From: Aquatica leii
Lineage: Eukaryota > Arthropoda > Insecta > Coleoptera > Lampyridae
Length of the DNA: 64,000 bases
Assembly: GCA_035610365.1 (NCBI GenBank)
Contig: CM069439.1
Span: forward strand, 6,014,001-6,078,000
Direction: 5' to 3'
Shown one piece after another: positions 11,945 through 25,466 of this stretch. A program made the translations under genes and the position numbers. The number at the start of each line of letters is the position of its first letter. Position 1 is the stretch's first letter. A model generated the notes under the pieces. It did not search any database and was not told the DNA's origin. It was given only the letters and a program-made list of their open reading frames with translations.

Positions 11945-12563
11945 GGTAGCCACCCCTCCCCTAAAAAAAGTAAAAAACAAGAATTAAGAAAAGAAATAGC
12001 AACTAATATGTCGATTGATACTTTCAATGCAATGTGTGTTGACGAGATACGTTTTCTGTTGTTTAATTCATACGCTTTTAAGCAATGAGTTACTCGATCT
12101 GTAATTACTACACTATATATGTATACTATATTTTTATCAAAAAAAGTAAGTACATCTAACTTTGTAATTCTATTGTTTTTTTTATTCAGTCAGGAGACTT
12201 AACGTACTCCTCTGCAACTTGACGTAATGAATAAAAGTAACTTTATCAAATAAAATACAAATTATCATTACATAAAACTATATTTTTAAATATTTAAACT
12301 TTTGGCCCTCCTTACCCAGTTTTTTATACTTTCTTCCCAATTTTTTTAAGTGGCGCCTGAAACAATGCAACTACATAAGAGATCGTAATCGTTATGTAGA
12401 GTCAATAAACAAGTTAATACAAAAACTTATTTTGGTGTTACTATGTAGTCAGAATTTACATTTTTCTAAATTAAAGAACTATCATAAAAAGACAACTTCA
12501 ATTGTTTGAACACGAATTTTTTTTTAAAGTCATATAATTTTTGCATTCCGCTTTTTATGGAAA
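11945..12563. other. AT-rich spacer with a primer-site-like sequence (copy B)
   Basis: Same as 4481-5108; TGGCGCC starts at 12351. A short deletion near 12165 shortens a T-rich run. Confidence 0.35.
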
Positions 12564-13091
12564 GCCGTTTGGGACAAAAACAGTGTAATCATCGAAATAT
12601 AATTTTATTCATGTATAATAAAATTAAGTTTCAGAAACCTTAAGTTTGGCAACGCGAAACCCGTAACACGGCTCCGTTCCAAAGTGTTATTTAAAGTGTT
12701 AAAACAGCGAAAGTAAAAAACTAAATAATCTAAAAATTTGAAAGTGATTTAGTATAGACAGTAATAGTGATAATAAGTGCAATTAAAATATACGGTTTAA
12801 AAGTGGTTTTTCGACGAAAAAGTAAGGTAAACATAAAACAAGGTCGATAATATACAAAACCTTATCAGTCAGGAATTTTATAAACGTGCGTATAATAACG
12901 TAAATAATAAAATTGACTTAAAACATTGCTTAAACGCGCGGTAAGTTAGGCAACTTAAATATCACGTAATAAAAATAGAACTGTATATTAAATCGAACAA
13001 GTATCATAGTATAAATAAGTAATTAAAAACTATATAAAAATCACAAATAATACTAGTGAGAAATCAAGAGAATACGACTGCGAGGAAGCAA

Positions 13092-13946
13092 ATGAGTAAC
13101 AGTAAAGACAACGATACTACGAGTAAATTTAGCGCAGGATCTATAGAAGTAGACTTATTTAAAAGGAAAAGAGAAGAAAGCGAAAATCATAGCGAGAAAA
13201 TAGAAGTCCTAGAAAATCAAAGAAAAATAACCAAAGTAATGCAAAGAACTCCTCCAAACAAAAGTACAGAAAACAAAAAGTTATCAGTAAGTGAAACTGA
13301 ATACAATATGGAAAAGCTAGAATAGTTAATGGAAAAAATGGCCCTACAAATAAATGACATTAAAGAGGAAGTTAAAAGTACTAGAATGGACATAAAAAGT
13401 ACACATGAACAAATGAAAAAACAAGAAGAGATAAAAACTCTAAGAGAGGAATTAAAAAGGAGGGACGAAAGCTGGCAAATTGAAAAATATGAACTACAAC
13501 AAGAAATTAAAATATTAAAGAAAAGATTAGAAGCGCAAGAAAAAAATAGTAAGAAAAACAATATAATAATTAAAGGAACTACGGCACAAGACAATAACCT
13601 CAAAGAATGGGTAACAGAGTTAATTAAAAAAGAAACGGGGGCTACAATTGAAGTAGAAACGGCTTACAAGATAGGAAAACAAGAACCGAAAATGGTAATT
13701 GCAAAACTCAAAAACTTTGAACAAAAGATGGAAGTAATTAAAAACAAGCACAAATTGGGAGGTAAAAATATCTATATTGACAGCGATCTCACCTACGAAG
13801 AGCAAAAAACTCAAGCAATAATAAGGAAAATTGCCAAGGAAGAAAAGAATAAAGGAAACAGTCTAAAAGTGAGTTACAAAAAGCTAGAAATAAATGGTGA
13901 GAGGTACATATGGAATGAAGAAAAGAATAAACTTACAAAAAACTAA
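13092..13946 (+). pseudogene. LINE ORF1 protein, one in-frame stop
   Basis: The frame starts MSNSKDNDTTSKF at 13092. An in-frame TAG at 13323-13325 interrupts it, and the same frame continues to 13946 (about 284 codons in all). The N-terminal third is charged and low-complexity. The middle is a Lys/Glu-rich coiled coil (KEEVKSTRMDIKSTHEQMKK). The last third (NNIIIKGTTAQDNN, then KIGKQEPKMVIAKL and NIYIDSDLTYEEQ) looks like the RNA-binding RRM-like and C-terminal domain seen in ORF1 proteins, which bind element RNA. It overlaps no other gene and lies 47 bp before ORF2. Confidence 0.78.
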
Positions 13947-13993
13947 CAAGAAATAGGACAAATGGAAATACAACGACAAAAATAGCTAACGAA

Positions 13994-16900
13994 ATGAACA
14001 CGATAAGACAAAACGGAAAAATAATAAAACAAGAGAAAGAGAAAACTGTAAATTCGTCTAACGGAAACGGAGTTGGAATAAATAGGAAGAGAAAAGAGTT
14101 AGTACAAGAACTACAAAAATTAACAACTAAACAAAGACACATAACTAAAGCAAAAGAAAAAGATCAAGGTAAGGTACAACTTGAGAACTATATGGGAAAC
14201 GGAGAAATAAGCAAAGATGAAAAACGCAAAAAGAGCACAAATACATCAGATATACATAAAAATGAAAATAGGAAAATTAAGGTTGACATGAATGATTGGC
14301 AAAATAAAATAAACATAAAAAATAAAACAAAAAACGAAAGTAGACTATTAAGGGTGGCAACATGGAACGTAAGAGGTCTGTTGGGAAAAGAAGAAGAGTT
14401 AATACAAGAATTCGAAGAATCAAATCTAGATATTTTGGCAATAAGCGAAACAAAGAAAAAGGGTTATGGAGAAATAACAACTCAAAAAGGTCATGTATTA
14501 ATATATAGCGGGGTAAGTTTAGAATCAAGAGCAAAAGAAGAGGTAGGGTGCATAATAAAAAATGAATGGGTAGGAAGCATACAGAAATGGAATCACATCT
14601 CGCCGAGAATCTTAAAAATTATAATGCAATTAGACAATCAAAATAAAACAAACATTATAATAGCATATGGACCAAACGAAGATGAAACAGTGGAGAAAAG
14701 GATGCGTTTTGGGAAGAACTAACAGGTGTGGTAGATGAACTCAAAGATAGGATCGTACTATTAGGAGACTTAAATTGCAGAGTTGGTAAAAAGAAAAACA
14801 GCACAGAGAATGTTATAGGAAAATACGGCGAAGAACATAGAAATAATAATGGCAAAAGATTAATCGAATTTTGTATTCAAAACGATTTGTTGATAATGAA
14901 CTCGTTCTTTAAGCATAAAGATATTCACACGTTTACAAGAGTGGTAGAAAGTAGAAAAGAAAAATCAGTTATAGATTATGTACTGACAAATACATGTTTT
15001 AAAAAAGAAGTGACGGACGTAAAAGTTAGAAGGGGCCCAGAAATTAACAGCGACCACTACTTATTAGTAGCTAAAATAAGAATCAAAATAGGAAAACAAG
15101 AAAAACAAAAATTGAACTTAAGCAAAATAGAAAGAAACGAAGTAATAAAAACATACAAATTAGCAAACAATCAAACGGCAAAAGAATACAAAGAAAAAAC
15201 GGAAAAGATATTAACGCAGACAAAAAACGAGTGGAAAACAAAAACGGTAGAACAGCTATGGCAAAGTTTTAAAGAAACTGTTTTATGTGTTGCAAGACAA
15301 ACATGCGGAGTAGCTTCTACAACTCACAAAAAGAATCAAACAAGATGGTGGAACGAAGAGATTAAAACGCAAATCAAAATAAAGAAACAGAAGTGGAAAA
15401 AATATTTGCAAAAAAAGACACAAGAAAATTACGCAGAATACCAAAATGAAAGGAAAAAAGCCAAGAATATGGTCATGGACGCAAAAAGAAAAACGTGGAG
15501 CGAGTTTGGAAATAAAATAGAAGAAGACAGTAAAACAAATCAAAAACTATTCTTCAATGTACTAAAGAACTTGAGAAAAAAAAGAACAATACAATAAAAT
15601 ACATTAAAAATGACAACGGAGAAGTGCTGAAAAACGACAACGACATAATGGAAAGATGGAGACAATACTTTGAGAATATGTTAAACGTAGAGAATACAAC
15701 AGGAACAAATACAACATGGCAAGAAGAGGTACAGGAAGACAAAAAGAGTGAAGGCATAAGTATGAGAGAAGTGACACAAACAATCAATGCAATGAAAAAA
15801 GGAAAAGCCGCGGGATTTGATAAAATAAAACCAGAAATGATCGTACACTTAGGAGAGCACGGCAAAATGATGATAAAAGAAATATTTCAAAAAGCTTGGA
15901 AAGAAGGAAAAGTACCAGATAATTGGAAAGTGGGAATTATGATACCTTTGTTCAAGAAAGGAGACAACAGGAATTGCGAAAATTATAGAGGCATTACACT
16001 ATTAAGCACAGTCAGAAAAATGTACGAAAGAATGTTGGACAGTAGATTACGACGGATAATAGAACCTCAACTAGAAGAAGCCCAAAGTGGATTTAGTAAA
16101 GGAAGAAGTATTCAGGACCACATTTTTACCATAAAACAAATTATAGAAAAAAGTAGAACGATGAACGTAGATGTATATATGGCCTTGATAGACTTAGAGA
16201 AAGCGTTCGATAAAGTACCCAGAAAAATAGTGTGGGAAAGTTTGAAACGGCGAGGAGTAGATTATGGTTTGAGAAAAGCAATTCAAAGCACGTACGAAAA
16301 CAATAAAAACTATGTAAGAACTGGTAACATGCAATCAACAGAATTTACAGCAGGAGATGGATTAAAACAAGGAGGTATACTGAGTCCAACACTATTTATT
16401 ATCGTCATGGATGACATTATAAAGGAAATAAAAAACCAAGTTAACAAGATGAATTTAGGATACCGGAGATTAAAAGCAGTGAGAATATCAGAATGTGCTT
16501 TTGCGGATGACCTGATGCTATGCGCGGCGGGAGAAAAACAATTGGAAGAAAATTTAAAAACATGGACAAGAGCATTGACAAAGCGAAATATGAAAATAAA
16601 CGAAAACAAAACCAAGGTAATGATGATTGGAAAACAAAAGAAAAATGTCAGTATAACAATAGAAGGAAAATCGTTAGAACAAGTACAGTCGTTTAAGTAC
16701 TTAGGAGTTATAATAGATGAACAAGGAAACATTGAAGCAGAAATAAACGAAAGGGTACAATCGGCAGCTAATATGTATCACACTCTAAAACAAACATTCA
16801 TAGGAAAAAAGGAAATATCAACAAAAACAAAAATTACTATTTACAAGACAATATTCAGACCTATTTTGATCTTTGGTAGTGAAAGTTGGGTACTAAATAA

Positions 16901-17282
16901 AAGACTAAAAAGTAAACTACAAGCGATGGACATGAAATATTTAAGACGGGTTAAGGGAGTGACGCGATTAGACAGAATAAAGAACGAGATAGTGAGAGAA
17001 GAACGAAAAGTAGTGTCAGTGTTAGACAAAATTGAAGAACAACAGTTAAAATGGTTTGGACATTTGTGTAGAGTAAACGAAGAAAGACCGGTAAAGAACA
17101 TATGGGAAGCAAAAACCATAGGGAAGAGAACAAGAGGACGACCGAGAAAGACTTGGAACGACGAAATCGCACAATTACTAAACAATAGAAAAATCAGATG
17201 GGAAGAAGCAAAACGATTGTCTCACAATAAAAAAGAATGGAGTAAAATTGTATATATAAAGGATAGTCATAGTTTGTGTTGA
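13994..17282 (+). pseudogene. LINE ORF2: endonuclease and reverse transcriptase, two frameshifts
   Basis: The reading starts with ATG at 13994 and changes frame near 14700 and near 15580, both in A-rich runs (GAGAAAAGG and GAGAAAAAAAAG). Segments are 13994-14722, 14728-15597 and 15624-17282. The AP endonuclease domain shows VATWNVRGL, ISETK, GDLNCRVG and NSDHYLL. The reverse transcriptase shows NYRGITLL, ALIDLEKAFDKV, GLKQGGILSP and the catalytic AFADDLML. The C-terminal part has KYLGVIID, QLKWFGHLCR and GRPRKTW. The protein would nick target DNA and reverse-transcribe element RNA at the nick. As it stands the gene is broken, but by only two small indels. Confidence 0.88.
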
Positions 17283-18527
17283 TTGTATAAAAATAATTAA
17301 CTTCCATAAAATTGGATGCAGCAAGTTGAAATTAATTTAAAGGTAAAATGTTTAACCATCCAAAAAAAACACGTGTTCACAGAAATTGAAGTTTTATTGG
17401 TGACAACTAATCAGGAGTTATGAAAATAAATGTTAGAAGTTTGGGTTTCAAAAAATGACAGGTCAAAAATTATCAACTGTCATCAAAATCCAAGTGTCAT
17501 TTATTTCAGACTGTTACAAAAATACAACAAGCGGAATTCAAAGATCATGAACTTCCAGAAGTTTATATATAATTTTTGAATTCAGCTTCTTGTATTTGTG
17601 TAACAGTCTGAAATAAGTGACACTTGAATTTTTATGACAGTTGTTAATTTTTAACCTGTCATTTTTTTGAAACATACAAACCTTTAACATTTATTTTCAT
17701 AACTCCTGATTAGTTGTCACCTGCCATATGAATAAAACTTCACTTTCTTTGAACACGTGTTTTTTTGGATGGTTGCACATTTTACCTTTAAATTAATTTC
17801 AACTTGCTGCATCTAATTTTATGGAAGTTAAACAGCTTTGTCACTCAATCTGTTTTCAAAGTTCCAGATTTTAAAAGAATCATTCTTGAATGTAAAAATT
17901 TAACAAAAACAATTTAAATTCGAATAATTCTATATCAGTTGAATATTTTCCATAATTTATTTTTCAGTTTCAATATTTCAGTACTCGTTATTTTGAGTCT
18001 TGTAAATTTGTCCACATTTTATTATACATAAATAAAATTATATTTCGATGATTACACTGTGCGTTTTTATCGAGAACGAGGTTATATGTTTAACTTTAAT
18101 AGTTTAACAAATCGACAATAATTTATTTTAAGTAAGCAAATATCAAACGTAAAAAAAAATCAGTACTATCATTTTTCAGTAATTATTAACAAAGACGATA
18201 TTTTAATTGGATATTTGAAAAACTAAAATTTATGTAAGACACATTTTTGTCCTAACAATATTTCTATGTGTCAGTATTAGTTTCGTCTATTTAAAATGCT
18301 AAGTGAGTAAACCCTTTAAAGCTCAAAAGTTTGTAACCACAATTGTAAAAGTTAAAAACATTTCAAAGCGAATTTAAATTTGAATATTTCTATTGGTGTT
18401 TAATGATTTGCAAATTAAATTTAATATTTTAGTAATAGTTATTTTGAGTCTTGTCAATTTTTCCAATTTTAATTATACATGAATAAAATTATATTTCGAT
18501 GATTACACTGTTTTTGTCCCAAACGGC

Positions 18528-19080
18528 ATTCCATAGTTCTTCGGCTAAACGATTTTCCGAAATTAAGAATTTAGGTTTATGCACCAACTGCTTAAAAAAT
18601 AATAATAAATCTAAAGAATGTGGAAGTTTAAACTCCTTTATAAAATGCCGACAAAGACATCACACGTTACTTCAGTTTGGTAATAATTCTGCCGTTAGGG
18701 TTAATGCATCCACAAGTACAGAGATTGACGCAACCCTGAATGTTAAATCGGAAACTGTAGTTAATTATATATTGCAAATTCTAACAAAGCTTAATTATTA
18801 ATGGCGTTAATTAAAATGTGTGACGTTAAAGGAACGTTATATAATTGTCGAGCGTTGCTCGATAGCGGCCCACAGTAAAGTTTTATAACCACAGACTTCA
18901 ACTAATAAGTTACAATTAAACCAATTGAAAACAAAAATATGATAGCGAGGTTAAATCAATCGTTCAAAGGTACGTTAATATTAAGTCCGCATGTTGCAGC
19001 TATAGTTTTACTATTAATTGTCTAATTATTGATAAAATATCGGATAATCTACCCTCGCACCCATTTAAAATTACACAAAA
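18528..19080 (+). pseudogene. BEL/Pao gag zinc knuckle and protease start (copy B end)
   Basis: Same fragment as 6814-7374. In this copy one frame is open from inside the foldback terminus to 18801 and reads through the zinc knuckle (GLCTNCLKNN). The CRALLDSGPQ protease motif follows near 18845 and is cut by a stop directly after it. Confidence 0.75.
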
Positions 19081-20419
19081 AAAAGTGTTTTACTAAATTA
19101 AGAATCTGTATTTATTTGAATTAAACTTACTTGGTTTAAATATAAAATTATGTTTGGCTTCACCAAACTCGTAGTATTTATAAATACGAAGAGATTTTGT
19201 TGGTTTTATATGCATAGTTATATTAACTATAAGTAAATTATTTTTTTGAATCTAATAATGTATAAATTTATCCGATTACTAATGGATACATCTCGATGGT
19301 TAGTCCTTTGAAGTCAAAACACAATTAATTTTGATGGAAGGTTAATATAAACAGGCTCTTAATGTTATGAATATTATTTCAGATTTTCTTCAAAAGTGTT
19401 ATAAACCAGCGTTATTATTGAACTGAACAAGGTCAAATAAATGATACAATGCTTTATTATAAAGCATTTTTAGATAAAAGTATTTACCTTTAATGCAATT
19501 AAATATTTATTAAAAACAACACCCCATGATATTCGGATCAATAATTCCATTTCTTTCAAATGTATGTTGTTTATTTTAAAACTTAATTAGCTAAATTCGA
19601 CATAATATTGAGTACAGCCGTGTTGGTGACTTTTCGTACGTACGTTGATCGCCACATATTCTTATTTTAAATAGTACACAATAAAAATTATTATTAAAAA
19701 TTAGATTTTTTCATAATTTCATGTTTTATTCTAATTTAAAGCAAATGAATATTATTTGTTTATTAAGTTTTTACAACGATCACGATGCCATGTTTCTTGT
19801 TTCTAAAAAATTTCGACCAATGATTGTGCTTCATTTAGAAACCCTCGTGTCACTCATTTTTTTTTACAAATTCTATTATTCCTTAAATATTAAAAAATTC
19901 TTTAGACAAAATTAAAATTAGTATGACACGTATAACGTATTATTATTGTTTGTGTTATTTGTAAATATTCTTGATTCTGTTTCAATTGTAGGTTAATTAT
20001 GATTTCACGAAAAAATTTCGATCTACCGACATTTCAATGGAAAAACATTTTGCGTAAATTTTTTGATAAGTTGCTGAAAGAAGTCATTTATTAATAGACC
20101 AAAACAAATGGTAAGCTTAACTCAAAAATAATTTCGTTACAATTCTACATAATTCTTATTTCAGATTCAAAACATGCAATATACGTATAATTTCTCCCCA
20201 CAGGAACGTACAAAAGTACAGGAAAAGCCACACACAACGTTATTTTTATCAAATAAACTATTTTGTAAAATTCTCGAACAATATTTTTATTTAAACAAAA
20301 AAAATATCATGTTATGTAAAAAAATATCATCTTGTCGCTATTAAAACCTTACCTTATTACCTTAATAAAATATTTTTTTTTAATTCAAAGAAATACTTTT
20401 ATTTGTTTAGTTTAATTAT
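19081..20419 (+). other. Insert within BEL/Pao, copy C
   Basis: This is the same insert as 7375-8744. It has lost about 50 bp near 19880, and the second small frame is broken near 20280-20350 by base changes and indels. That argues against selection on that frame. Confidence 0.55.
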
Positions 20420-20850
20420 ACACCTAGAAATATAACATTAGGTGATCCTGAATTTGATGTGCCAAATAGAGTTGATAAGCTAATCGGTGCAGAATCATTT
20501 TGGTCTTTGCTTGAAGTACGACAAATTACGTTAGGTAGAAAAGCGCCGATTTTACAAAAAAACAGTATTTTCAAATACAACACATTGTCATTTTATTAAA
20601 AATTCAGACATTAATAAAAGGTTAAAACAATTTTAGGAAATCGAAGTATGCAACAGGTTAGCATCCGATGAATTGACTGCTGAGAAAATGTTCAAATCGG
20701 CCGTTAGGCGATAGATTTATAGTTCGATTCCCTTTAAAATTTCCTATTGAATCAATAGGAGAATCAAGAAAAATCGCACAAAAAAGATTACGTTTAATCG
20801 AAAATAAATTTAGTAAAGACAAAAATCTAAAACAGGAATACATCAATTTT
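20420..20850 (+). pseudogene. BEL/Pao protease-to-RT linker (copy C)
   Basis: Same segment with additional changes: VPNRVDKLIGAE in place of VRNRVDKLIGAE, and extra A bases in the run near 20560 that shift the frame. The RT-start motif (FPIESI, RLRLIENKFSKD) is still readable, ending EYINFM at about 20851. Confidence 0.72.
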
Positions 20851-20899
20851 ATGTAAGGATGTATTTGTTAATTGAAACAGTTTTCAATTATAATAACTT

Positions 20900-23340
20900 T
20901 ACTACATTCAGAAAAGCACAAGATTGCACCACGCCCAAGAATGGTTAACAAACGCTATTGTTATCGCACCCAGTATTCCTCATGCGCGAAGAAGAAACCT
21001 CTAACACTCGGCCATCCTGAAACAGTTTAATGTCCTCATTAATCACCTAGATTTCATGATTTTAGGAGATCAATCAGATCTAATCGATCGACTTCCTCGC
21101 CATCGCCGTCGCTTTCGCTTGAGATTATAACCTCTAACGCCTTTGACAGTTTCGATCAAATATCTGTCATGTGCTAGCACCCTTGTCACGCGGTACAGCC
21201 CGTTATGTTTGTTTGACAATTTATAACTTACGCCGAGCTTAGCTTATGCAATGGCCGGCTTCCGCCACATCAGTAAGTCGCTTACCTTGAAATGAGTAAC
21301 ACGTTTACACTTCCTATCGTACTGTACCTACATACGCCTAGCAGCCCTTTGTATATTTGCGCACGCCGTTGCACGGTCCACCTGTAGCCTTGCGGTCGCC
21401 CTCGCCTCCTCAGCAATAGCATCAAAGGTCGTCACCCTGTGCCACCAGGTGCAGAGATTACTGTCGGGCCAATGACCGTATCGCCATCTATCATGTCAGT
21501 ATCCGCCACCCCTGCCCTACCCGGGACACCCGCCTTGGCCGCCGAACATTCACCGTCGTTCGCACCAGTGTTGCTTGCAAGCCCACCGTTGGCCAAATCG
21601 GCTATCATACCGTGACCATGAGAGAACATCAGATGAGCAAGAGAGAAATGCGTGCTCGCGTTGACTGTAGTATTAAGGCCCCATACAACGTCGGGCAACC
21701 CCTCGTCCCACCGACCCTTTGTCTCTACGCTCGTCGCCAAAGCCTGTATAATTGTGCAATTTGACCATTCGCCTGAGGTGTTGCGACAGCATTTAAGACG
21801 TGACGCATGCCATGCGTCGCCAAAAAGTCGGCAAACGCCTTACTAGTGAGTGCCAATCTTCTGTCCCTTATCACCCGCCGAGAATACACAAACTATCTCC
21901 TTCAGCTTGTTAATCGTTTCAGTCGCCCTTAAAGTAAATTTCGTAAATCCGTCGATCACCACGAGGATGTACGAGTTTCCCCTTGAGCTTTTAACAAAGG
22001 GACCCAAATGGTCGATATGCACCGTGTCGTAAGGTATCGGTCGCTGTTCTATTGGATGTAAGTAACCTTCACCCCGTCCATAGTCAGCTTTCGCAAATGC
22101 ACACCTCAAGCACGATTTAACATATTTACTCACAAATCGCCTCATCCTAGGGAACCAAAAAGTCTCCTGTAAGAGCGCCAAACACTGTTCATAACCTGGA
22201 TGCCCTACATCCTCATGACGTTTCCGTAGCATACCAAACCGAGCTATCGCCGGCACGTACAACTTGTCGCCCTTCAGAGTAGTTCGATATAAGTGTCGCC
22301 CTTTATGTTATAGTTCGCTTTGACTTCAGCATAAGCTTGACCAGACATTAATGCCGCCGTTAGGGTCTGTACTTTGAATCCTGTAGCTGCACCGTGAGGA
22401 ACCAATCGTCATCCGCCATCGACACCGCGTTAACGACAGTCCCCACCATTGCCTCGCCGTAGGGGTTCCTACTCAACCCATGCACGTGTTGCATGCCCCC
22501 GCAGGCCCTGTATACCACCTCAAAGTCAAACTCCGGAATAGTTAACCACCGCCTAGCAATACGGGACACCAAATCCCGTTTATTGCCCCAGGTCCATTCA
22601 ACGCCCTTCTTAGTAAGATTCGTCTCACCAGCACTGAAAAATTCATAACAAACATTCTAAAATAAGAGGCATAACAAACATTGTAAAATAAGAGGCAAAA
22701 CCAACAAACTGGATAACACCGTAAACATTAGTAGGAACAGGAAACTTCTCTACCGCTTGTACCTTCAGCCGACCAGGATGAATGCCCTCTAGTGTCACAG
22801 GTATTCTACTCGGTCCATAAGGAAAGTACATTTATCTAGTTTGAGCTTTACACCCGCCCTAAAAATAATTTCCAACACTGTGTCCAACAACTCCAACCCT
22901 TGCTGTTCATCGCCGAAAGGGATTAGAAGATCATTCATATTCCATACCTAAGGTTACCTAGCACTTTATTTATGATGAGCTAAAAAACAGCTGGAGAGTT
23001 TGCGAGACCAAAAGCAACTCGAAGATACTCGTACTGACCTTTAGGCGTCACAAAGGCAGTCTTATCTACTGAATGTATCGGCAACTGAGCTAGATCTAAA
23101 GTAGTAAAATACCTTTTATTCGCCAACCGATCTATTTGTTAAATACGTTATTAGTTTTATGATAATGGCAAAGTTTCTCACAAACTTCTTACGGATCGAA
23201 CGTCTTTCGGTACCGGAAAATTTGAGATACAGTTCAATTTAACCTTCCCTGGTGAAATACCCGATTCGCTTATCTCAAATCCTAAATATGTACATTTTAA
23301 CATAAAAGTTACACTTATCAATCCTTATTGTTAGGTTATA
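20900..23340 (-). pseudogene. Degraded chimeric Ty3/gypsy pol (copy C)
   Basis: Same element as in A and B. The integrase part is in a longer open frame here (21843-22262, 139 codons) because a base change restores the frame across KRHEDVGHPGYEQCLALL and the zinc region. The RNase H part carries a local 30-bp duplication near 22650-22695, and the chimeric RT piece has a further deletion near 23180. Confidence 0.85.
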
Positions 23341-23344
23341 CCCA

Positions 23345-23575
23345 ACCAACACAAAGATGTCCCAAGGACGTCCCTGAGACATGATGTTGCGAATCACTGG
23401 ATGTCCCAAAGTCATCCCATTTTGGTCCTGTGTACGTCATAGGGACATTCATAGGACCTTCTTTTGTCACAACTGTGTACATCTTTACGATGTCCTTATA
23501 GGACTTCTTTGCGCATCCGCGTAGGATGTCTACGGGACGTCCCTTTTAGATAGCTGTAGGATATGTAAGAGGTAG
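23345..23575. repeat. Cluster of GGACGTCC-like motifs (copy C)
   Basis: Copy of the cluster with about ten base differences and a few extra bases (GCATCCGCGTAGGATGTC near 23516). Some of the changes alter the palindromes. Confidence 0.58.
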
Positions 23576-24200
23576 CCACCCCTCTCCTAAAAAAAGTAAA
23601 AAACAAGACTTAAGAAAAGAAATAGCAACTAATATGTCGATTGATACTTTCAATGCAACGTGTGTTGGCGAGATACGTTTTCTGTTGTTTAATTCATACG
23701 CTTTTAAGCAATGAGTTACTCGAGCTCTCGTAATAACTACTATATATGTATACTATATTTTTATCAAGAAAAGTAAGTACATCTACTTTGTGGTTTTTTC
23801 TATTGTGTGTTTTTTTTTTAATTCAATCAGGAGACTTAACGTATTCCTCTGCAACTTGACGTAATGAATAAAAATAACTTTATCAAATAAAATACAAATT
23901 ATCATTACATAAAACTATATTTTTAAATATTTAAACTTTTGGTCCTCCTTAGCCAGTTTTTTATACTTTCTTCCCAATATTTTTAAGTGGCGCCTGAAAC
24001 AATGCAACTACATAAGAGATGGTAATCGTTATGTAGAGTCAATAAACAAGTTAATACAAAAACTTATTTTGGTGTTACTATGTAGTCAGAATTTACATTT
24101 TTCTAAATTAAAGAACTATCATAAAAAGACAACTTCAATTGTTTGAACACGAATTTTTTTTTAAAGTCATATAATTTTTGCATTCCGCTTTTTATGGAAA
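23576..24200. other. AT-rich spacer with a primer-site-like sequence (copy C)
   Basis: Same as 4481-5108; TGGCGCC starts at 23988. No gene seen. Confidence 0.35.
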
Positions 24201-24913
24201 GCCGTTTGGGACAAAAACAGTGTAATCATCATTTTACCTTTAAATTAATTTCAACTTTTGCTGCATCCAATTTTATGGAAGTTAAACAGTTTTGTCACTC
24301 AATCTGTTTTCAAAGTTCCATATTTTAAAAGAATCATTCTTGAATGTAAAAATTTAACAAAAACAATTTAAATTCGAATAATTCTATATCAGTTGAATAT
24401 TTTGCATAATTTATTTTTCAATTTCAATATTTCAGTACTCGTTATTTTGAGTCTTGTAAATTTGTCCACATTTTATTATACATAAATAAAATTATATTTC
24501 GATGATTACACTGTGCGTTTTTATCGAGAACGAGGTTAAAAAAAATCGGTACTATCATTTTTCAGTAATTATTAACGAAGACGATATTTTAATTGGATAT
24601 TTGAAAAACTAAAATTTATGTAAGACACATTTTTGACCTAACAATATTTCTATGTGTCAGTATTAGTTTCGTCTATTTAAACTGTTAAGTGAGTAAACCC
24701 TTTAAAGGTCAAAAGTTTGTAACCACAATTGTAAAAGTTAAAAACATTTCAAAGTGAATTTAAATTTGAATATTTCTATTGGTGTTTAATGATTTGCAAA
24801 TTAAATTTAATATTTTAGTAATCGTTATTTTGAGTCTTGTCAATTTTTCCAATTTTAATTATACATGAATAAAATTATATTTCGATGATTACACTGTTTT
24901 TGTCCCAAACGGC
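24201..24913. mobile_element. Foldback element of copy C, internally deleted
   Basis: Only 713 bp remain. The left end GCCGTTTGGGACAAAAACAG is followed after GTGTAATCATC by sequence that belongs to the right half. A second deletion near 24538 removes part of the ATGTTTAACTTTAATAGT region. Confidence 0.72.
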
Positions 24914-25466
24914 ATTCCATAGTTCTTCGGCTAAACGATTTTCCGAAATTAAGAATTTAGGTTTATGCACCAACTGCTTAAAAAATAATAATAAATCTAA
25001 AGAATGTGGAAGTTTAAACTCCTTTATAAAATGCCAACAAAGACATCACACGTTACTTCAGTTTGGTAATAATTCTGCCGTTAGGGTTAATGCATCCACA
25101 AGTACAGAGATTGACGCAACCCTGAATGTTAAATCGGAAACTGTAGTTAATTATATATTGCAAATTCTAACAAAGTTTAATTATTAATGGCGTTAATTAA
25201 AATGTGTGACGTTAAAGGAACGTTATATACTTGTCGAGCGTTGCTCGATAGCGGCCCACAGTAAAGTTTTATAACCACAGACTTCAACTAATAAGTTACA
25301 ATTAAACCAATTGAAAACAAAAATATGATAGCGAGGTTAAATCAATCGTTCAAAGGTACGTTAATATTAAGTCCGCATGTTGCAGCTATAGTTTTACTAT
25401 TAATTGTCTAATTATTGATAAAATATCGGATAATCTACCCTCGCACCCATTTAAAATTACACAAAA
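24914..25466 (+). pseudogene. BEL/Pao gag zinc knuckle and protease start (copy C end)
   Basis: Same fragment as in A and B, almost identical to B. The zinc-knuckle frame is open to 25187 and the protease motif CRALLDSG follows at about 25235. Confidence 0.75.

Larger units (their letters stand above)
12625..17297 (+). mobile_element. Near-complete non-LTR retrotransposon (APE type, RTE-like)
   Basis: This 4.67-kb insertion is found only in array copy B. The layout is a 5' leader of about 460 bp, ORF1, ORF2 with endonuclease and reverse transcriptase, and a very short 3' end (TATAAAAATAA) without a long poly-A. The A-rich sense strand contrasts with the array around it. Only a few disabling changes are visible, so the insertion is young compared with the host array. 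The clade is not certain: the C-terminal QLKWFGHLCR and GRPRKTW motifs are common in RTE-like insect elements. Confidence 0.88.
12564..18527. mobile_element. Foldback element of copy B, split by the LINE
   Basis: The left terminal repeat is present at 12564-12624. The LINE occupies about 12625-17297, and the element resumes at 17298 (TTAACTTCCATAAAATTGG) and ends at 18527. About 390 bp inside the left terminal repeat of copy A are missing at the insertion site. Confidence 0.72.
7465..19170. repeat. Array copy B, carrying a LINE insertion
   Basis: This copy aligns to A with an offset of 7464 from 7465 to about 12624. There a 4.67-kb non-LTR retrotransposon begins. The unit resumes at about 17298 within the foldback element, having lost roughly 390 bp that A has at 5170-5557. 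Its 3' part (18050-19170) is closer to copy C than to A, with many shared small changes. Confidence 0.92.

Noticed and set aside
13217..13603. 128-codon hydrophobic open frame on the minus strand
   Set aside because: It is the antisense of the A-rich LINE ORF1. Phe/Leu/Ser-rich readings arise from Lys/Glu-rich coding on the other strand, as also for 15554-15865 and 16310-16732.
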